This document shows positions 15,860-27,268 of a stretch of DNA of 64,000 nucleotides, piece after piece. Positions within the stretch are counted from its first letter, which is position 1. Every line of letters begins with the position of its first letter. The notes under the pieces were generated by a model that was given only the letters and a program-made list of their open reading frames with translations, did not search any database and was not told the DNA's origin. Source of the stretch: Chryseobacterium nakagawai (GTDB taxonomy: Bacteria > Bacteroidota > Bacteroidia > Flavobacteriales > Weeksellaceae); assembly GCF_900637665.1 (NCBI RefSeq), contig NZ_LR134386.1:5510501-5574500 (forward strand). Reading direction: 5' to 3'. Position numbers and translations under genes: made by a program.

Positions 15860-16702
15860 ATGTATAAAGTTTTATTGGCCTTACTCCCAATGCTTTTTAT
15901 AGGATGTAAGAAAGAAGAACCTGTAAAAAAGGAGGTAGTAAAAATATCAGAAAAAGGTTGTTTTTCTACGAATTTCATGGAAAAAATTCTTGATTTGGAG
16001 GAAATAAAAGATCAGGCAAAATTTCTGAATTCACAAACCCAGGGAAAGGGTAAAATCGGTTTTCTTGTAGACAGCACAAAAGTAAATAATGGCTGGGATT
16101 ATTCAATTTCCGTAGGTTATAATGGGCCAGACCGTTTTGAAACGTATCACATTTTCCATGCTTCAAGTAGTCAGTGTGCTGTTTTGGAAATTTTAGAGCC
16201 AGTCTCCGGGGAGTACATTTCTCTTGAAAAATGGAGAAAAAGCAAAAATGAGCCCGCTCAGATAGAATCTCTTTTAAAGCAGGGCATTTACAGCTTACCT
16301 ATTGAAAGTCTTCCTCAGGTAGATGTAAAGTTTATAGAAACTGATTTTGCTTTGGAAGGTTCCCAGCAGTACAGCTGTGGAGCGCCAACATTCCGATATT
16401 TTCCTTTAACGAAATATAAAAATATTGAATTGATTCTTGTTCCTATGGATTGCGGAGATTTTGATTACCGCTACTATCTGCTTACTGTATTGAATAACAG
16501 TATTGTTGGGGAAGCCTATGTGGAAGGTATTTGGTTTGATCCCGGAAAAGATGATAAGAAGGAGGAATTTAGCAGTTATACAATCAATAAAACAGGAGAA
16601 ATTACTGTAACAACGGATCATAAGATTGACGGGAATTCTCAAAAAATAACTAAAGTACTCTATCAGATTATGGATGATGGTAAAATTGTTCAGAAAAAAT
16701 AA
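15860..16702 (+). CDS. Lipoprotein of unknown function
   Basis: 280 residues. The signal peptide ends in a lipobox (LLPMLFIGC, Cys near residue 16) followed by a charged Lys/Glu linker, then a mixed alpha/beta domain with several Cys (GCFSTNF, SSQCAVLE, SCGAP, MDCGDFDY) that could form disulfides in the periplasm. I recognise no family. It stands alone, with its own terminator shared with the convergent mutase gene. Confidence 0.75.
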   Translation: MYKVLLALLPMLFIGCKKEEPVKKEVVKISEKGCFSTNFMEKILDLEEIKDQAKFLNSQTQGKGKIGFLVDSTKVNNGWDYSISVGYNGPDRFETYHIFHASSSQCAVLEILEPVSGEYISLEKWRKSKNEPAQIESLLKQGIYSLPIESLPQVDVKFIETDFALEGSQQYSCGAPTFRYFPLTKYKNIELILVPMDCGDFDYRYYLLTVLNNSIVGEAYVEGIWFDPGKDDKKEEFSSYTINKTGEITVTTDHKIDGNSQKITKVLYQIMDDGKIVQKK

Positions 16703-16707
16703 AAGCA

Positions 16708-16736
16708 AAGGCTGTTTCGCATGTTGAAACAGCCTT
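16708..16736. terminator. Bidirectional terminator between lipoprotein and mutase genes
   Basis: Perfect 11-bp stem AAGGCTGTTTC / GAAACAGCCTT with a 7-nt loop and T-rich flanks on both strands. Confidence 0.85.
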
Positions 16737-16757
16737 GTTTATTATTGAACAGAAGTA

Positions 16758-18887
16758 TTATTCAGCAGATTGAGCTAATAACCTTTCTAAAATTTCTACA
16801 GCACATTTCGGAAGATTGGTTCCGGGGCCAAAAATAAAGTCAGCACCATTAGCATAAAGAAATTCATAATCCTGTTGTGGAATCACTCCTCCTACTACAA
16901 TCGCCACATCATCAGCACCCAGCTTTTTCAATTCTCCTACCACCTGAGGAACTAATGTTTTGTGCCCAGCAGCTAATGAAGATACTCCCAGAATGTGAAT
17001 ATCATTTTCTACAGCTTGCTTTGCCACTTCTTCCGGAGTTTGGAATAATGGAGCTACATCAACGTCAAATCCCATATCAGCAAATGCTGTTGCTACTACT
17101 TTTGCTCCTCTGTCATGACCGTCCTGACCCATTTTAGCGACCATAATTCTTGGACGGCGTCCTTCTTCTTCTTCAAACTTCTGAGTCAGATTAAGGGCTT
17201 TTTCAAAATACTCGTTTTTACCGGCATTCATAGCGTATACTCCAGATATCGTTTTAATGTTTGCTTTATATCTTCCAAAGGTTTCCTCCATCGCATCACT
17301 CATTTCACCCAGGGTAACTCTTCTTCTTGCGGCTTCAATACAAAGTGCCAGTAGATTACCTTTTCCTGTTTTTGCACTTTCACGGATTTCATTCAGGATT
17401 TGCGTTACTGCTTCAGAACTTCTTTCTGCTTTAATGCTATTTAATCGTTCAATTTGTTTTCTACGAACTTCAGTGTTATCAATATCAAGAATCTCAATAG
17501 CCTCTTGTTTTAATGAGGACTTGAATGAGTTTACTCCAATAATGAATTCTTCACCACTATCAATCTTGGCCTGCTTTTTAGCAGCAGCTTCTTCAATTCT
17601 CATTTTTGGAATACCTGCTTCAATCGCTTTGGTCATTCCTCCTTCCTGTTCTACCTCGTCAATAAACCTCATCGCTTCTTCAATCATCTGCTGAGTAAGG
17701 CTTTCTACAAGATTACTCCCTCCCATCGGATCTACTACATCACATATTCTGCTTTCCTGCTGAAGAATGATCTGTGTATTTCTTGCAATTTTTGCAGAAT
17801 AATCCGTAGGAAGGGCAATCGCTTCATCCAATGCATTGGTATGTAACGACTGTGTTCCTCCTAATGCAGAAGATAATGCTTCAATAGCGGTTCTAGTAAT
17901 ATTATTGAAAGGTTCCTGCTCTGTTAATGACCATCCGGAAGTCTGGGAATGGGTTCTTAAAGCTAAAGATTTAGGATTCTGAGGATCAAACTGTTTTAAA
18001 AGATTAGCCCAGATATATCTTGCGGCACGCATTTTAGCAATTTCCATGAAGTGATTCATTCCGATTGCCCAGAAAAATGATAGTCGAGGTGCAAAATCAT
18101 CTACTTTCATTCCTGCTTTGATTCCTGTTCTGACATATTCTAGACCGTCTGCCAGAGTGTATGCCATTTCCAGTACCGGAGTGGCTCCTGCTTCCTGCAT
18201 ATGGTATCCAGAAATGGAAATTGAGTTGAATTTCGGAATATTTTGAGAAGTATATTCAAAAATATCTGCAATAATCTTCATAGAAGGTGCAGGCGGATAA
18301 ATGTATGTATTTCTTACCATGAACTCTTTCAGAATATCATTCTGAATGGTTCCTGAAAGCAATTCCTGCTTTACTCCCTGCTCTTCTGCTGCTACAATAT
18401 AAAAAGAGAGAATTGGAAGTACTGCCCCGTTCATCGTCATGGAAACGGAGATTTCGTCTAACGGAATTTCATTAAACAAGATTTTCATATCTTCTACTGA
18501 ATCGATCGCAACTCCTGCTTTTCCAACATCACCAACCACTCTTGAATGATCAGAATCATAACCTCTATGCGTAGCCAAATCAAATGCTACGGAAAGTCCT
18601 TTCTGTCCTGCAGCAAGGTTTCTTCTATAAAAGGCATTGGATTCTTCAGCAGTGGAGAAACCGGCATACTGGCGGATCGTCCATGGTTTCTGAACATACA
18701 TGGTAGAGTATGGCCCTCTCAAATAAGGTTCAATTCCAGGAGAGGTTTCCGTTAAAGATTCATTATTAATATCTTCTTTTGTATAGGAAGATTTCAACTG
18801 TAATCCATCTTTTTCAAAAGGATAGATCTCAGTTATTTTTTTAGTTATATTAAATTGAGGAGTTTTATTTTGAACTTCTCTTCTCAT
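16758..18887 (-). CDS. scpA: Methylmalonyl-CoA mutase, catalytic (large) subunit
   Basis: 709-residue adenosylcobalamin enzyme interconverting succinyl-CoA and (R)-methylmalonyl-CoA in propionate metabolism. The N-terminal TIM barrel is recognisable by YMQ-like [20 protein letters not shown] and [18 protein letters not shown]. The C-terminal B12-binding domain carries the base-off DxHxxG signature in [12 protein letters not shown], followed by [16 protein letters not shown]. Length is normal. The small subunit (mutA) is not next to it; it may lie elsewhere. The MeaB chaperone gene is at 4118-5110. The single gene seems to be its own unit. Confidence 0.95.
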   Translation of the reverse strand: MRREVQNKTPQFNITKKITEIYPFEKDGLQLKSSYTKEDINNESLTETSPGIEPYLRGPYSTMYVQKPWTIRQYAGFSTAEESNAFYRRNLAAGQKGLSVAFDLATHRGYDSDHSRVVGDVGKAGVAIDSVEDMKILFNEIPLDEISVSMTMNGAVLPILSFYIVAAEEQGVKQELLSGTIQNDILKEFMVRNTYIYPPAPSMKIIADIFEYTSQNIPKFNSISISGYHMQEAGATPVLEMAYTLADGLEYVRTGIKAGMKVDDFAPRLSFFWAIGMNHFMEIAKMRAARYIWANLLKQFDPQNPKSLALRTHSQTSGWSLTEQEPFNNITRTAIEALSSALGGTQSLHTNALDEAIALPTDYSAKIARNTQIILQQESRICDVVDPMGGSNLVESLTQQMIEEAMRFIDEVEQEGGMTKAIEAGIPKMRIEEAAAKKQAKIDSGEEFIIGVNSFKSSLKQEAIEILDIDNTEVRRKQIERLNSIKAERSSEAVTQILNEIRESAKTGKGNLLALCIEAARRRVTLGEMSDAMEETFGRYKANIKTISGVYAMNAGKNEYFEKALNLTQKFEEEEGRRPRIMVAKMGQDGHDRGAKVVATAFADMGFDVDVAPLFQTPEEVAKQAVENDIHILGVSSLAAGHKTLVPQVVGELKKLGADDVAIVVGGVIPQQDYEFLYANGADFIFGPGTNLPKCAVEILERLLAQSAE

Positions 18888-19096
18888 ATTTACGGATTTA
18901 TTAGATGCTAAATTTAAGCATTTTTAGAATAACAAATAAGCATTGATAATCTTATGATTACGAGAGTTTTAAATTACAATCTATCTATATTAAATTCTGT
19001 TTAAAAACTTTATTAAAAGATGAATAATGAGCCTCCAGATCCTATTTGCACTATAAATTTCAGTATCTTCGGCAGTTCAAATTTTAAATTAATATC

Positions 19097-19873
19097 ATGA
19101 AAAAATTATTATTTTCTGCCATAACTTTAATGGCCGCCAATTTTGCTTTTGCCCAATTAACACTTGAACATTCGTTCACCAATGAAAACGCTTTTGTTTA
19201 TTCCACTCCTACAGAAACATTTTATATCTCAAAAACCACTGATAATAAACTGAAAATTTATAATTCGAACTATGTCCTTTATAAAACAGTAAATGTTCCA
19301 ATGCCTGCAAATTTTAATAGATTAGATTTTCTGGGCGAAGAATTTTCAATATCCAAGAATATCTTTAATACTGATGGTAAATTTGAATTTATGGTAGGTG
19401 TTTTTAATGACAACCAAACTTACTATAAACTCTTATTAATTAATGAAGATGGAACATTGCTCAAAGATTTCCATACAGATCCCGATACAATCTACGGAGG
19501 AGAATTTCACGTTTTTCATGATGCAACAACAAATAGCAATAAATTAACGGTTCATAGTGGAACAACTTTTAATAATAGCAGCGTTCCATTAACGGAAGTT
19601 TATGCCTTACCCACTTCTGTTTTAGCCGCAAAAGAAATTCAGGCTGGAAGTAAATTATCTGCTTTCCCCGTTCCGACGAATAAAATATTGAATGTGATGA
19701 ATCCCGGAAACGGAGCAAATAAAATTGAGATTTTTGATGTCACCGGAAAATTAGTTACTAACAAATCTTTTTTGGCTTCAGAAGGTAAGATTTCGGTTGA
19801 TGTAGAAAATCTTCCAAAGGGAATGTATGTATATAAGATTGGGAATTTGAGTTCTAAGTTTACGAAGAATTAA
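19097..19873 (+). CDS. Secreted protein with T9SS type A sorting domain
   Basis: 258 residues. Signal peptide (about 1-19, ending FAFAQ), a central beta-rich region of about 165 residues with repeated aromatic/Asn strands, then a C-terminal sorting domain starting near SAFPVPTNKILNV and containing KIEIFDVTGKLV and PKGMYVYKIG, ending SSKFTKN. It is therefore exported by the type IX system and probably attached to or released from the surface. The passenger is not a family I can name. Followed by a very strong terminator. Confidence 0.82.
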   Translation: MKKLLFSAITLMAANFAFAQLTLEHSFTNENAFVYSTPTETFYISKTTDNKLKIYNSNYVLYKTVNVPMPANFNRLDFLGEEFSISKNIFNTDGKFEFMVGVFNDNQTYYKLLLINEDGTLLKDFHTDPDTIYGGEFHVFHDATTNSNKLTVHSGTTFNNSSVPLTEVYALPTSVLAAKEIQAGSKLSAFPVPTNKILNVMNPGNGANKIEIFDVTGKLVTNKSFLASEGKISVDVENLPKGMYVYKIGNLSSKFTKN

Positions 19874-19893
19874 TCAACTCAGTAATAATAAAT

Positions 19894-19925
19894 AAAACCC
19901 CGGATGAAATTCATCCGGGGTTTTT
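19894..19925. terminator. Strong bidirectional terminator
   Basis: AAAACCCCGGATGAA and its exact complement (15-bp arms, almost no loop) with flanking T runs, shared by the convergent genes on either side. Confidence 0.92.
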
Positions 19926-19948
19926 AAATTATAGCTATTTATATTCTA

Positions 19949-22942
19949 TTATTTTTTAATAAGCTTAGTATTGTACGTGTTTTTATCATCTTTGATCGTA
20001 ACAACATACATTCCTTTGATTAATGAAGCAACATTAATTCTCTGTCCGTCAATCTGACCTTCCTGAACTAATCTTCCGTCAGCAGAGTAGATTTTGTAAT
20101 CTGCTTTACCTTTAAGGTTTTTCACTTCTACGAAAGTATCTGCAGGGTTTGGATAAAGAGAAACTTCTGATGAGGCTTTTGTACCTCTTACTTCATCTGT
20201 TCCTAATGTTTCTGTGATCTTAACCGGAAGATCCATTACACCTCCTGCTCCTGAAGGGATTTCAACACATGGGTTCGATAAGTCTGTATTACCATACTTT
20301 CCAACAACTCTCATTCTTAATGTTTTATCACCTGAATAAGCCGTGGCTGGTACTGTAAAATTTATAGCTCCTCCAATAGCTGCATTTACTTGAGCATTAT
20401 TTGATCCTAATCCAAAAATTCTTTCTGTATCTTCAAACACTCCATTTCTGTTATAATCTATCCAAGCATTAATTCTTAATTGTCTTCCTGACATTTGAGA
20501 ATAAGCACTTGAGACTACTGCTCTAGCATCTAAACTATAAGTAGTTCCTTTCACTAGGTTTATTGTCTTAGCAGGGTTATCACTCACATCTTTATAGGCT
20601 CTGAATGTACCATCAGTATGAATTGCTGTGCTATTCAAAGATACCTGATATACCATTCCAAAATCAGGAATTCCTGAATTTAATATACAATAATCAACCC
20701 CTGTTGTAAGCCCTTTAGTTTTAAATGTATAATTATTAGAGAATGCGCCAGGAACAGTGTTTACAACAGCAGCAACCTGTACTTCGTAATTTGTTTCATC
20801 CTCTAAACCTGCCAATACAACATTGTTTGTCTGACTTAACACGTTTGACCAGTTTGAAGTAGTACCTTTTCTATAATTGATTGAGTAAGTAGCACCAGGA
20901 ACACTATTCCAAGATACTCTCGCCGTTGTTTTAAACACCTCTGTATTTATTGTTGAAACTCCTGTTGGAGCTAAAGTTGTAGAAGTAGGAGCATCGGCAA
21001 CAGTAATAGTAGGAGATACTGCATAGAATACATTTCCAATAGCTGATACTCTTAACTTAATCGGAGTTGTAATTGTACTTGGCATCTGCACAGTATAGCT
21101 TCCGTTATTTGGAGTAGAGGCAACAAGTTCCGTCCAAGTTGCTCCATTCACAAGATCTGTTGTATACTCAATTTTTACATTCGATGAGTTATAAGGAGCC
21201 TGGTTGGTATTGGCAACTTCCCATTGAATAACGTTATTAGCATTTCTATACAATACTGAAGATGTAGTAATACCATTAAATTTGAATGGTCCATCATTTC
21301 CAACTACTGTATTAATTTCCTTAGAAGAAACCATTGGTCTCATTGCATTTTGATCTCTTACAGTAACAGCATATGTTAATGTTCTTGGAATATAAGACAC
21401 TGTTTCCCATACTGTTTTATTCGTAAGATTACCAGACATTACAACTGGTAAACTAGGGAAATATCTTCTCCCACTTGCAGTACCAAAATAAGACCTTGTC
21501 AATGCACCCTGTGGATTATATCCCCATCCACTATCTCCAGAGATAGAAGCAAAATCATCTACACTGTCATTCTGTTCCCATGTATAGGTCAATGCATCTC
21601 CTTCAGCATCTGTTGCTGATGCATCAAGATAGTAAGCTGTTCCTTTAGGTACTGTATAAGCAGTAAGCTCACCTATTGTAGGTGGAGTATTGTTAGTAAT
21701 TGCTTCTGAAGTTCCACAACCTGATTTTCCTTCCAAACTTGTCAAAATCTGATCTATTGATTTATAGTGAAAATAAGCATCTGAAGCCATTGCAACGTTA
21801 TCACTAGTAATTCCTGCATATCCCATAATAGTAGTTCCTCCTCCAGGCTCTACGTTAGCTCCGGATCCTTCTGATTTATTTGAGAAAGTATGATTACCTC
21901 CCAATTGGTGTCCCATTTCGTGAGCCACATAATCAATATCAAAAGAATCTCCCATAGGGTTAGTATTCTGAGTAAAGGCAGAGCCTTTTGCTAAAGCAGT
22001 AGAAGATGCCGGGTTAACACACATTACCCCTATTCCTCCTGCATTACCATTACCCCCTGCTGCATTAAATACATGCCCAATATCATAATTGTCATTTCCA
22101 ACTTGGGAAGTTAACGTCTGCTGAAGTTGTAAATTTAAATTCCCCGTATAAGGATCTGAAGCAGGATCTGTGAAAATAATACCTGGTAAGTCTTTCATAA
22201 TAAGCTTAACGCCAAAATCTTTCTGGAAAACACCATTTACACGATCCATAGTTGCATGCATCTGGATAACAGTATTTGTAATTCCACCAGTTGGGTCAAA
22301 CTTTTTAGTATATTCACCTGTTGTTGAAAGAGCTAATCTATAGGTTCTGAAAGTTGTACTAGAAGGTCTGCTTGTTATTCCTACATTAGAAAGACTATTT
22401 TTTCCATTAAGCTCTAAAGCCTTTATATCTTTAAAGTTCTTCTCCTCTGTAGTACATTCAAAGCCGTGCTCTCCTTCGGTTCTTTTTGTCTTATAAAAAA
22501 CCCCATAAACTTGCTTATCAGTACTAATAGGCTCTATAAACTGGAATTTTCCATCTTTAATAATCATAGACTGCATCTGAGTTGGAGCAGTACTGAATCT
22601 TACATATTTTCCGGGATCATCTACTCCAACCCCTACGTAAGAACCTAGCTGATATCTATCTGCCATAGATTTCTCCACAATAGGATCACTATATACAGCA
22701 AATTTCTCAATTTTTCCCTCTGCTGTAGGTAAAGATATAACTACTGCCTGGGCACCTCTTCCTCTTTCTACAGCATCTTTTAAAGTATTTCTCAATGACT
22801 GTAAATCTAATCTGTAAGAATATTGAACTTCTACTTCTTTTCTTACTTCAGACGTTTTTTGTGAGGCTGGCGTCCACCTCTGTGCATTAAAGCTAGACAG
22901 TCCTGCTGCCAATGCACAAACTAGTAAAATTCTTTTTTTCAT
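19949..22942 (-). CDS. Reprolysin-like (M12B-type) metalloprotease with FN3, GEVED and T9SS domains
   Basis: 997-residue secreted protease. Signal peptide (1-21), a propeptide-like region to about 190, then a metzincin domain with the extended zinc motif HEMGHQLGGNH at 341-351 and the Met-turn TIMGYA at 371-376. This is followed by beta-sandwich regions, a fibronectin III-like domain (SVNYR-type pattern, PGATYSINYRKGTTSNWSNV) near 690-770, a GEVED-type domain (RLRINAWIDYNRNGVFEDTE), and the T9SS type A sorting domain (SLYPNPADTFVEV to NTKLIKK). Likely an extracellular protease. Monocistronic. Confidence 0.92.
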   Translation of the reverse strand: MKKRILLVCALAAGLSSFNAQRWTPASQKTSEVRKEVEVQYSYRLDLQSLRNTLKDAVERGRGAQAVVISLPTAEGKIEKFAVYSDPIVEKSMADRYQLGSYVGVGVDDPGKYVRFSTAPTQMQSMIIKDGKFQFIEPISTDKQVYGVFYKTKRTEGEHGFECTTEEKNFKDIKALELNGKNSLSNVGITSRPSSTTFRTYRLALSTTGEYTKKFDPTGGITNTVIQMHATMDRVNGVFQKDFGVKLIMKDLPGIIFTDPASDPYTGNLNLQLQQTLTSQVGNDNYDIGHVFNAAGGNGNAGGIGVMCVNPASSTALAKGSAFTQNTNPMGDSFDIDYVAHEMGHQLGGNHTFSNKSEGSGANVEPGGGTTIMGYAGITSDNVAMASDAYFHYKSIDQILTSLEGKSGCGTSEAITNNTPPTIGELTAYTVPKGTAYYLDASATDAEGDALTYTWEQNDSVDDFASISGDSGWGYNPQGALTRSYFGTASGRRYFPSLPVVMSGNLTNKTVWETVSYIPRTLTYAVTVRDQNAMRPMVSSKEINTVVGNDGPFKFNGITTSSVLYRNANNVIQWEVANTNQAPYNSSNVKIEYTTDLVNGATWTELVASTPNNGSYTVQMPSTITTPIKLRVSAIGNVFYAVSPTITVADAPTSTTLAPTGVSTINTEVFKTTARVSWNSVPGATYSINYRKGTTSNWSNVLSQTNNVVLAGLEDETNYEVQVAAVVNTVPGAFSNNYTFKTKGLTTGVDYCILNSGIPDFGMVYQVSLNSTAIHTDGTFRAYKDVSDNPAKTINLVKGTTYSLDARAVVSSAYSQMSGRQLRINAWIDYNRNGVFEDTERIFGLGSNNAQVNAAIGGAINFTVPATAYSGDKTLRMRVVGKYGNTDLSNPCVEIPSGAGGVMDLPVKITETLGTDEVRGTKASSEVSLYPNPADTFVEVKNLKGKADYKIYSADGRLVQEGQIDGQRINVASLIKGMYVVTIKDDKNTYNTKLIKK

Positions 22943-23024
22943 AATTACTTAATTAATCTAAGATTAATAAACTTTAAATATCCGGCGTAAAAATAACAAT
23001 TATAAACACAACTAAGCATAAAAA

Positions 23025-23053
23025 AACGACTAATTTATTAAAAATTAGTCGTT
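23025..23053 (-). terminator. Terminator of the prolyl oligopeptidase gene
   Basis: AACGACTAATTT / AAATTAGTCGTT, a perfect 12-bp stem, with T7 on the minus strand. Confidence 0.88.
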
Positions 23054-23079
23054 ACGTTAAATATTTTATTTTTTAATCA

Positions 23080-25181
23080 CTATTTCTTTATTCCCATTTC
23101 ATACAATGCAAATGATATCAAATCTGCATTTTCACCGATTACCTGATCTGTTGATCTTCCGGCACCATGTCCTGCATTCTTCTCAATTCTCAATAAAATA
23201 GGATTCTTACAAGCTTGTTTTTCCTGTAATTCTGCTCCAAACTTGAAAGAGTGAGCCGGAACTACTCTATCATCATGGTCACTGGTAATGATCATTGTGG
23301 ATGGATAACATGTTTTCGTTTTTACATTATGTACCGGAGAATATGATTTCAGATATTCAAACATTTCTTTGCTGTCTTCTGCTGTCCCGTAATCATAAGA
23401 CCAACCGGCTCCCGCTGTAAATTTGTTATATCTTAGCATATCTAGCACTCCAACTCCTGGAAATGCAACTCTTGCCAAATCAGGACGTAAAGTCATTGTT
23501 GCTCCTACTAATAAACCTCCATTTGATCTTCCGGAAAGTGCCATATATTCTTTTGAAGTGTAACCTTTGCTTTGTAGATATTCTCCTGCTGCAATAAAGT
23601 CTTCAAAAACGTTTCTTTTCTGCATTTTTGTTCCTGCATCATGCCATTTTTTACCATATTCACCACCTCCACGGATGTTTGGAACAGCATAGATACCTCC
23701 ATTTTCCATCCAAATGGCATTCACTACTGAGAAAGATGGTTGTAAACTGATATTGAAACCTCCGTAAGAGTATAGAATCGTCGGGTTTTTACCATCAAGT
23801 TTAGTTCCTTTCTTATAATTAATCATCATAGGCACCTTTGTTCCATCTTTGGAAGTGTAAAATACCTGTTCAGAAACGTAATCATCCGGATTGAATTTCA
23901 CCTTTGGTTTTTGATATACTTCTGATTTCCCTGAGTCTACATTGAATTTATACGTAGTTCCAGGGGTAATATAATTACTGAAAGAATAATAAATTTCTTT
24001 CTCTTTTTCCTTTCCTCCAAAACCTGAAATATTTCCTTTGCCTGGTAGTTCAATTTCTCTGATCAGTTTTCCTGTTTTATCGTATTGCTTTACCTGATCT
24101 ATGGCATCAATCATATATGTTGCAAAGAAATATCCACCCCCGTAGAAATTCCCAATACGTTTTCTGTTTGTGGAATGACATCTTTCCATGTTTCAGGAGC
24201 TGGGTTACTGATTGTTGTCTTTACAAGGCGCATATTCGGGGCATCTTTATCTGTAGAAATGAAAAGGTCATCTCCCTGAGTGTCTACAATATTTGCATTG
24301 ATATCAAATCCTTTATTAATCTGTACAAAATCGCCTCCTTTTTTCAAATCTTTGATAAACAATTCATTTCCATTGGTTGCATTAGCTGCTGAAATGATTA
24401 CATATCTCTGATCGTCTGAAACGCTCGCTCCCAGATATCTTCTTGGCGTTTTTTCTCCACCGAAAATCAATTTGTCCTCAGACTGTTTTGTTCCCAGCTT
24501 GTGAAAATACACTTTATGTTTATCAGTCATTCCGGAAAGTACAGTTCCTTCCTTCGGTTTATCATAACTGGAGTAATAGAATCCTTCATCTCCCTGCCAT
24601 GAAATTCCACTGAATTTTACATCCACCAAAGTTTCATCGATCTGTTTTTTGGTAACAGCATCAATGATGATAATCTTATTCCAGTCACTTCCACCTTCTG
24701 AAATAGAATAAGCAGCAAGATTTCCTTTTTTGTTAAACGAAAGATTAGATAAAGAAGTGGTTCCTTTTTCTGAGAATTTATTTGGATCTAAGAATACCTC
24801 TGTAGCTTTAGTTTTATTATTGGTTCTATATAAAACTGATTGTGCTTGTAAACCATCATTTTTAGAATAATAAGTATAGTCTCCTTCTTTAAAAGGTGCC
24901 GAAATTTTCTCATAATTCCAGATATCTTTCAATTGGTTTTTAATTTTATCCCTGAACGGAATTTTTGAAAGGTAATTCTGGCTATATGCAACTTCTTCAT
25001 CTACCCATTTTTTGGTAGCATCAGAATCATTTTCCAGATCTCTGTACGGATCAGAAACTGCAGTTCCAAAGTAAGTATCGGTTTGACTTCCCTTTAATGC
25101 TTTTGGATAATTCATTGTTTGAGAATAAAAAGATGCTGAAAACAGAACTCCAGCAGTTAATAACATAGGTTTAAAATTCAT
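23080..25181 (-). pseudogene. Prolyl oligopeptidase (S9A), broken by a one-base frameshift
   Basis: Two overlapping frames together make one complete exported prolyl oligopeptidase of about 700 residues. The first part (24111-25181) holds the signal peptide and beta-propeller. The second (23080-24189) holds the hydrolase domain with Ser in GRSNGGLL, Asp in [11 protein letters not shown] and His in NAGHGAGR. The break is at the run of five C (24137-24141, G on the coding strand): with six G the text would read [12 protein letters not shown] without interruption; with five it ends eight residues later. So the gene is either a recent pseudogene, slippage-variable, or a sequencing error at a homopolymer. 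All catalytic residues are intact. Confidence 0.9.
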
Positions 25182-25221
25182 ACTGAACGGTTTTTATCAA
25201 AAATACATAAAGTATGTGAAA

Positions 25222-25250
25222 TAAAAAAAGTCCCATTTTGGGGGACTTTT
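25222..25250 (-). terminator. Terminator after the exported protein gene at 25287
   Basis: Minus-strand AAAAGTCCC / GGGACTTTT stem followed by T7, lying between that gene's stop and the oligopeptidase start. Confidence 0.82.
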
Positions 25251-25286
25251 AATTATTTAATAATCTATTAATCAATCCTTCACTGA

Positions 25287-25952
25287 TTATAAGTTATCAA
25301 AATAGAAATCGGTAAGATTGGTTACAATTTCATCCGGACTTCCATTCCAGTAGTATATTTTATCACCTTCCTTCAATTCATATAAACTGAATTCCTGGTC
25401 TGTAGTGATTGTTTTATCAGCATTACTTATATTCTGCGTCATCTGAAGCAAATATTTTTTCAGGTCATCAGCCTTAATTTTTGCAGGCTCTACTTTAGGC
25501 TCAGGGGTTGGGTTTGCAGGTACCTTAAAACTTACAGTATACTTCACCTCAGCAATTTTCTGATCTTCTATATATTCATTCTGAACAACTTTGATGTCCT
25601 TAATTATAAGTTTAGCATTTCTGAAATTGGAAAATAAGATTCTGAAATAATCCTCAGCTTCCTTTTGACAGGCTGAAGTGGCCGCTTTAGGAAATACTGA
25701 AAGAAAACTCTCTGCACTTGCTTTTATCATCCCCTCTTCATTTTCTTTAAAGTTTACATCAAAAGCGTCTTTCCCTTCCACTGTAGGTCTCAGATAATCA
25801 TTCAGTTTAAGACGGGTGGCTTCATCGTTATTCAAAAAAGATCCGAAGAAAAGCTCAAATACTTCTTTTGGTTTCTTTACTTCTGTCTGTGCACTAAGCT
25901 GCTGCCCCATCATCGTGAGTAACAGCAAAAAAATAATTTTGTAATTTTTCAT
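25287..25952 (-). CDS. Exported protein of unknown function
   Basis: 221 residues with a signal peptide ending near LSAQ (residue 22). The mature part is alpha/beta, begins KPKEVFELFFGSFLNNDE, and has a Pro-rich linker (PANPTPEPKVEP) near 150. The layout (helix with a charged core, long central strands, C-terminal DEIVTNLTDFYFDNL) is reminiscent of NTF2-like periplasmic proteins, but I do not recognise a family. It has its own terminator. Confidence 0.7.
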   Translation of the reverse strand: MKNYKIIFLLLLTMMGQQLSAQTEVKKPKEVFELFFGSFLNNDEATRLKLNDYLRPTVEGKDAFDVNFKENEEGMIKASAESFLSVFPKAATSACQKEAEDYFRILFSNFRNAKLIIKDIKVVQNEYIEDQKIAEVKYTVSFKVPANPTPEPKVEPAKIKADDLKKYLLQMTQNISNADKTITTDQEFSLYELKEGDKIYYWNGSPDEIVTNLTDFYFDNL

Positions 25953-25983
25953 AGGTTTAATAATTTGAATTCGTTGTACGTTT

Positions 25984-26016
25984 AAAAGAAAAGCCCCTGA
26001 AAAAATCAGAGGCTTT
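25984..26016 (-). terminator. Terminator of prfA
   Basis: Minus-strand AAAGCCTCTGA pairs with TCAGGGGCTTT (one bulge or mismatch), then T-rich. Confidence 0.75.
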
Positions 26017-26035
26017 GTTTTATTTTTTGAAACTT

Positions 26036-27121
26036 TTAGTAGTTTTCTTCTTCTCCTTTCATTTTTTCTGCATTCTCAGCCATAATTACAGCATCAATCA
26101 TTTCAGAAATATCTCCATTCATGTAAGCATCCAGATTATACATCGATTTGTTGATTCTGTGATCTGTTACTCTTCCCTGTGGATAATTGTACGTTTTAAT
26201 CTTTGCAGAACGGTCACCCGTAGAAACCATAGATTTACGTTGTGCAGCGATATCTCCCTGTACTTTTTGAAGTTCGATATCGTATAGCTTGGTTCTTAGC
26301 ATTTCCATTGCCAATTCACGGTTAGCCAGCTGAGAACGAGCCTGTTGACAAACCACAACCATTCCTGAAGGTTTGTGGGTTAACTGTACTTTTGTTTCAA
26401 CCTTGTTTACGTTCTGACCTCCGGCACCTCCTGAACGTGAAGTCTGCATTTCAATATCAGCAGGATTCAGTTCAAAGTCTACTTCTTCCGCTTCCGGTAA
26501 AACGGCTATCGTAATTGCAGAGGTATGAACTCTACCCTGAGATTCTGTTTCCGGTACACGTTGTACACGGTGAACTCCAGACTCGAATTTCATGATTCCA
26601 TATACACCTTCTCCTTCCACCTTCATGATCAATTCCTTGTATCCTTTTGCAGCTTCATTAGAATCTGTTACTTCATGTCTCCATCCTTTTGTTTTGAAAT
26701 ACATGGTATACATCCTGTAAACATCTTCCACAAAGATTGCAGCTTCATCACCTCCGGTTCCGGCACGTAATTCAACGATAACGTTTTTGTCATCGGCAGG
26801 ATCTTTAGGAATTAAAAGAACTTTAAGTTCCTCTTCTAGCCCCGGAAGTTTAGATTGTGCTTCCAGCTTTTCTTCTTTTGCAAGATCTACAAGATCTCTG
26901 TCTGAGCCATCTGCAATAATTTCATCAGATTCTTCGATGCTGTCTAAGGCACCTTTATACTGATCGTAAACTCTTACAATTTTTCCCAAATCACTATATT
27001 CTTTGTTCAAAGAAGAATATCTTTTTTGGTCTGAAATGACATCAGGCTGTATAATAAGGTCTGCAACCTCATTATATCTTTGTTTTATAGCTTCTAATTT
27101 TGGAATTAATGATTTAGACAT
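26036..27121 (-). CDS. prfA: Peptide chain release factor 1
   Basis: 361-residue RF1, which ends translation at UAA and UAG. The codon-reading PxT motif is P190-E191-T192 ([14 protein letters not shown]) and the hydrolytic GGQ is at 234-236 in [13 protein letters not shown]. Domain order and length are normal. It has a -7-like TATCTTTG at 27148-27141 on the minus strand upstream. The window thus holds two release-factor-family genes, this housekeeping one and prfH at 11925. There is no prmC methyltransferase next to it. Confidence 0.97.
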   Translation of the reverse strand: MSKSLIPKLEAIKQRYNEVADLIIQPDVISDQKRYSSLNKEYSDLGKIVRVYDQYKGALDSIEESDEIIADGSDRDLVDLAKEEKLEAQSKLPGLEEELKVLLIPKDPADDKNVIVELRAGTGGDEAAIFVEDVYRMYTMYFKTKGWRHEVTDSNEAAKGYKELIMKVEGEGVYGIMKFESGVHRVQRVPETESQGRVHTSAITIAVLPEAEEVDFELNPADIEMQTSRSGGAGGQNVNKVETKVQLTHKPSGMVVVCQQARSQLANRELAMEMLRTKLYDIELQKVQGDIAAQRKSMVSTGDRSAKIKTYNYPQGRVTDHRINKSMYNLDAYMNGDISEMIDAVIMAENAEKMKGEEENY

Positions 27122-27268
27122 TGTCGAATTTTTGTGGGTGCAAAGATAAGGATTATTAATTCAAAAGTAAAGTATAAATTTTTGAGCATTAGGGATCAAG
27201 GAAACAAAATAATAAAAAGATCTCTTTACGAATTGGCCCGTCCTCTTTTTTAGGTTTTCAATATTCCT

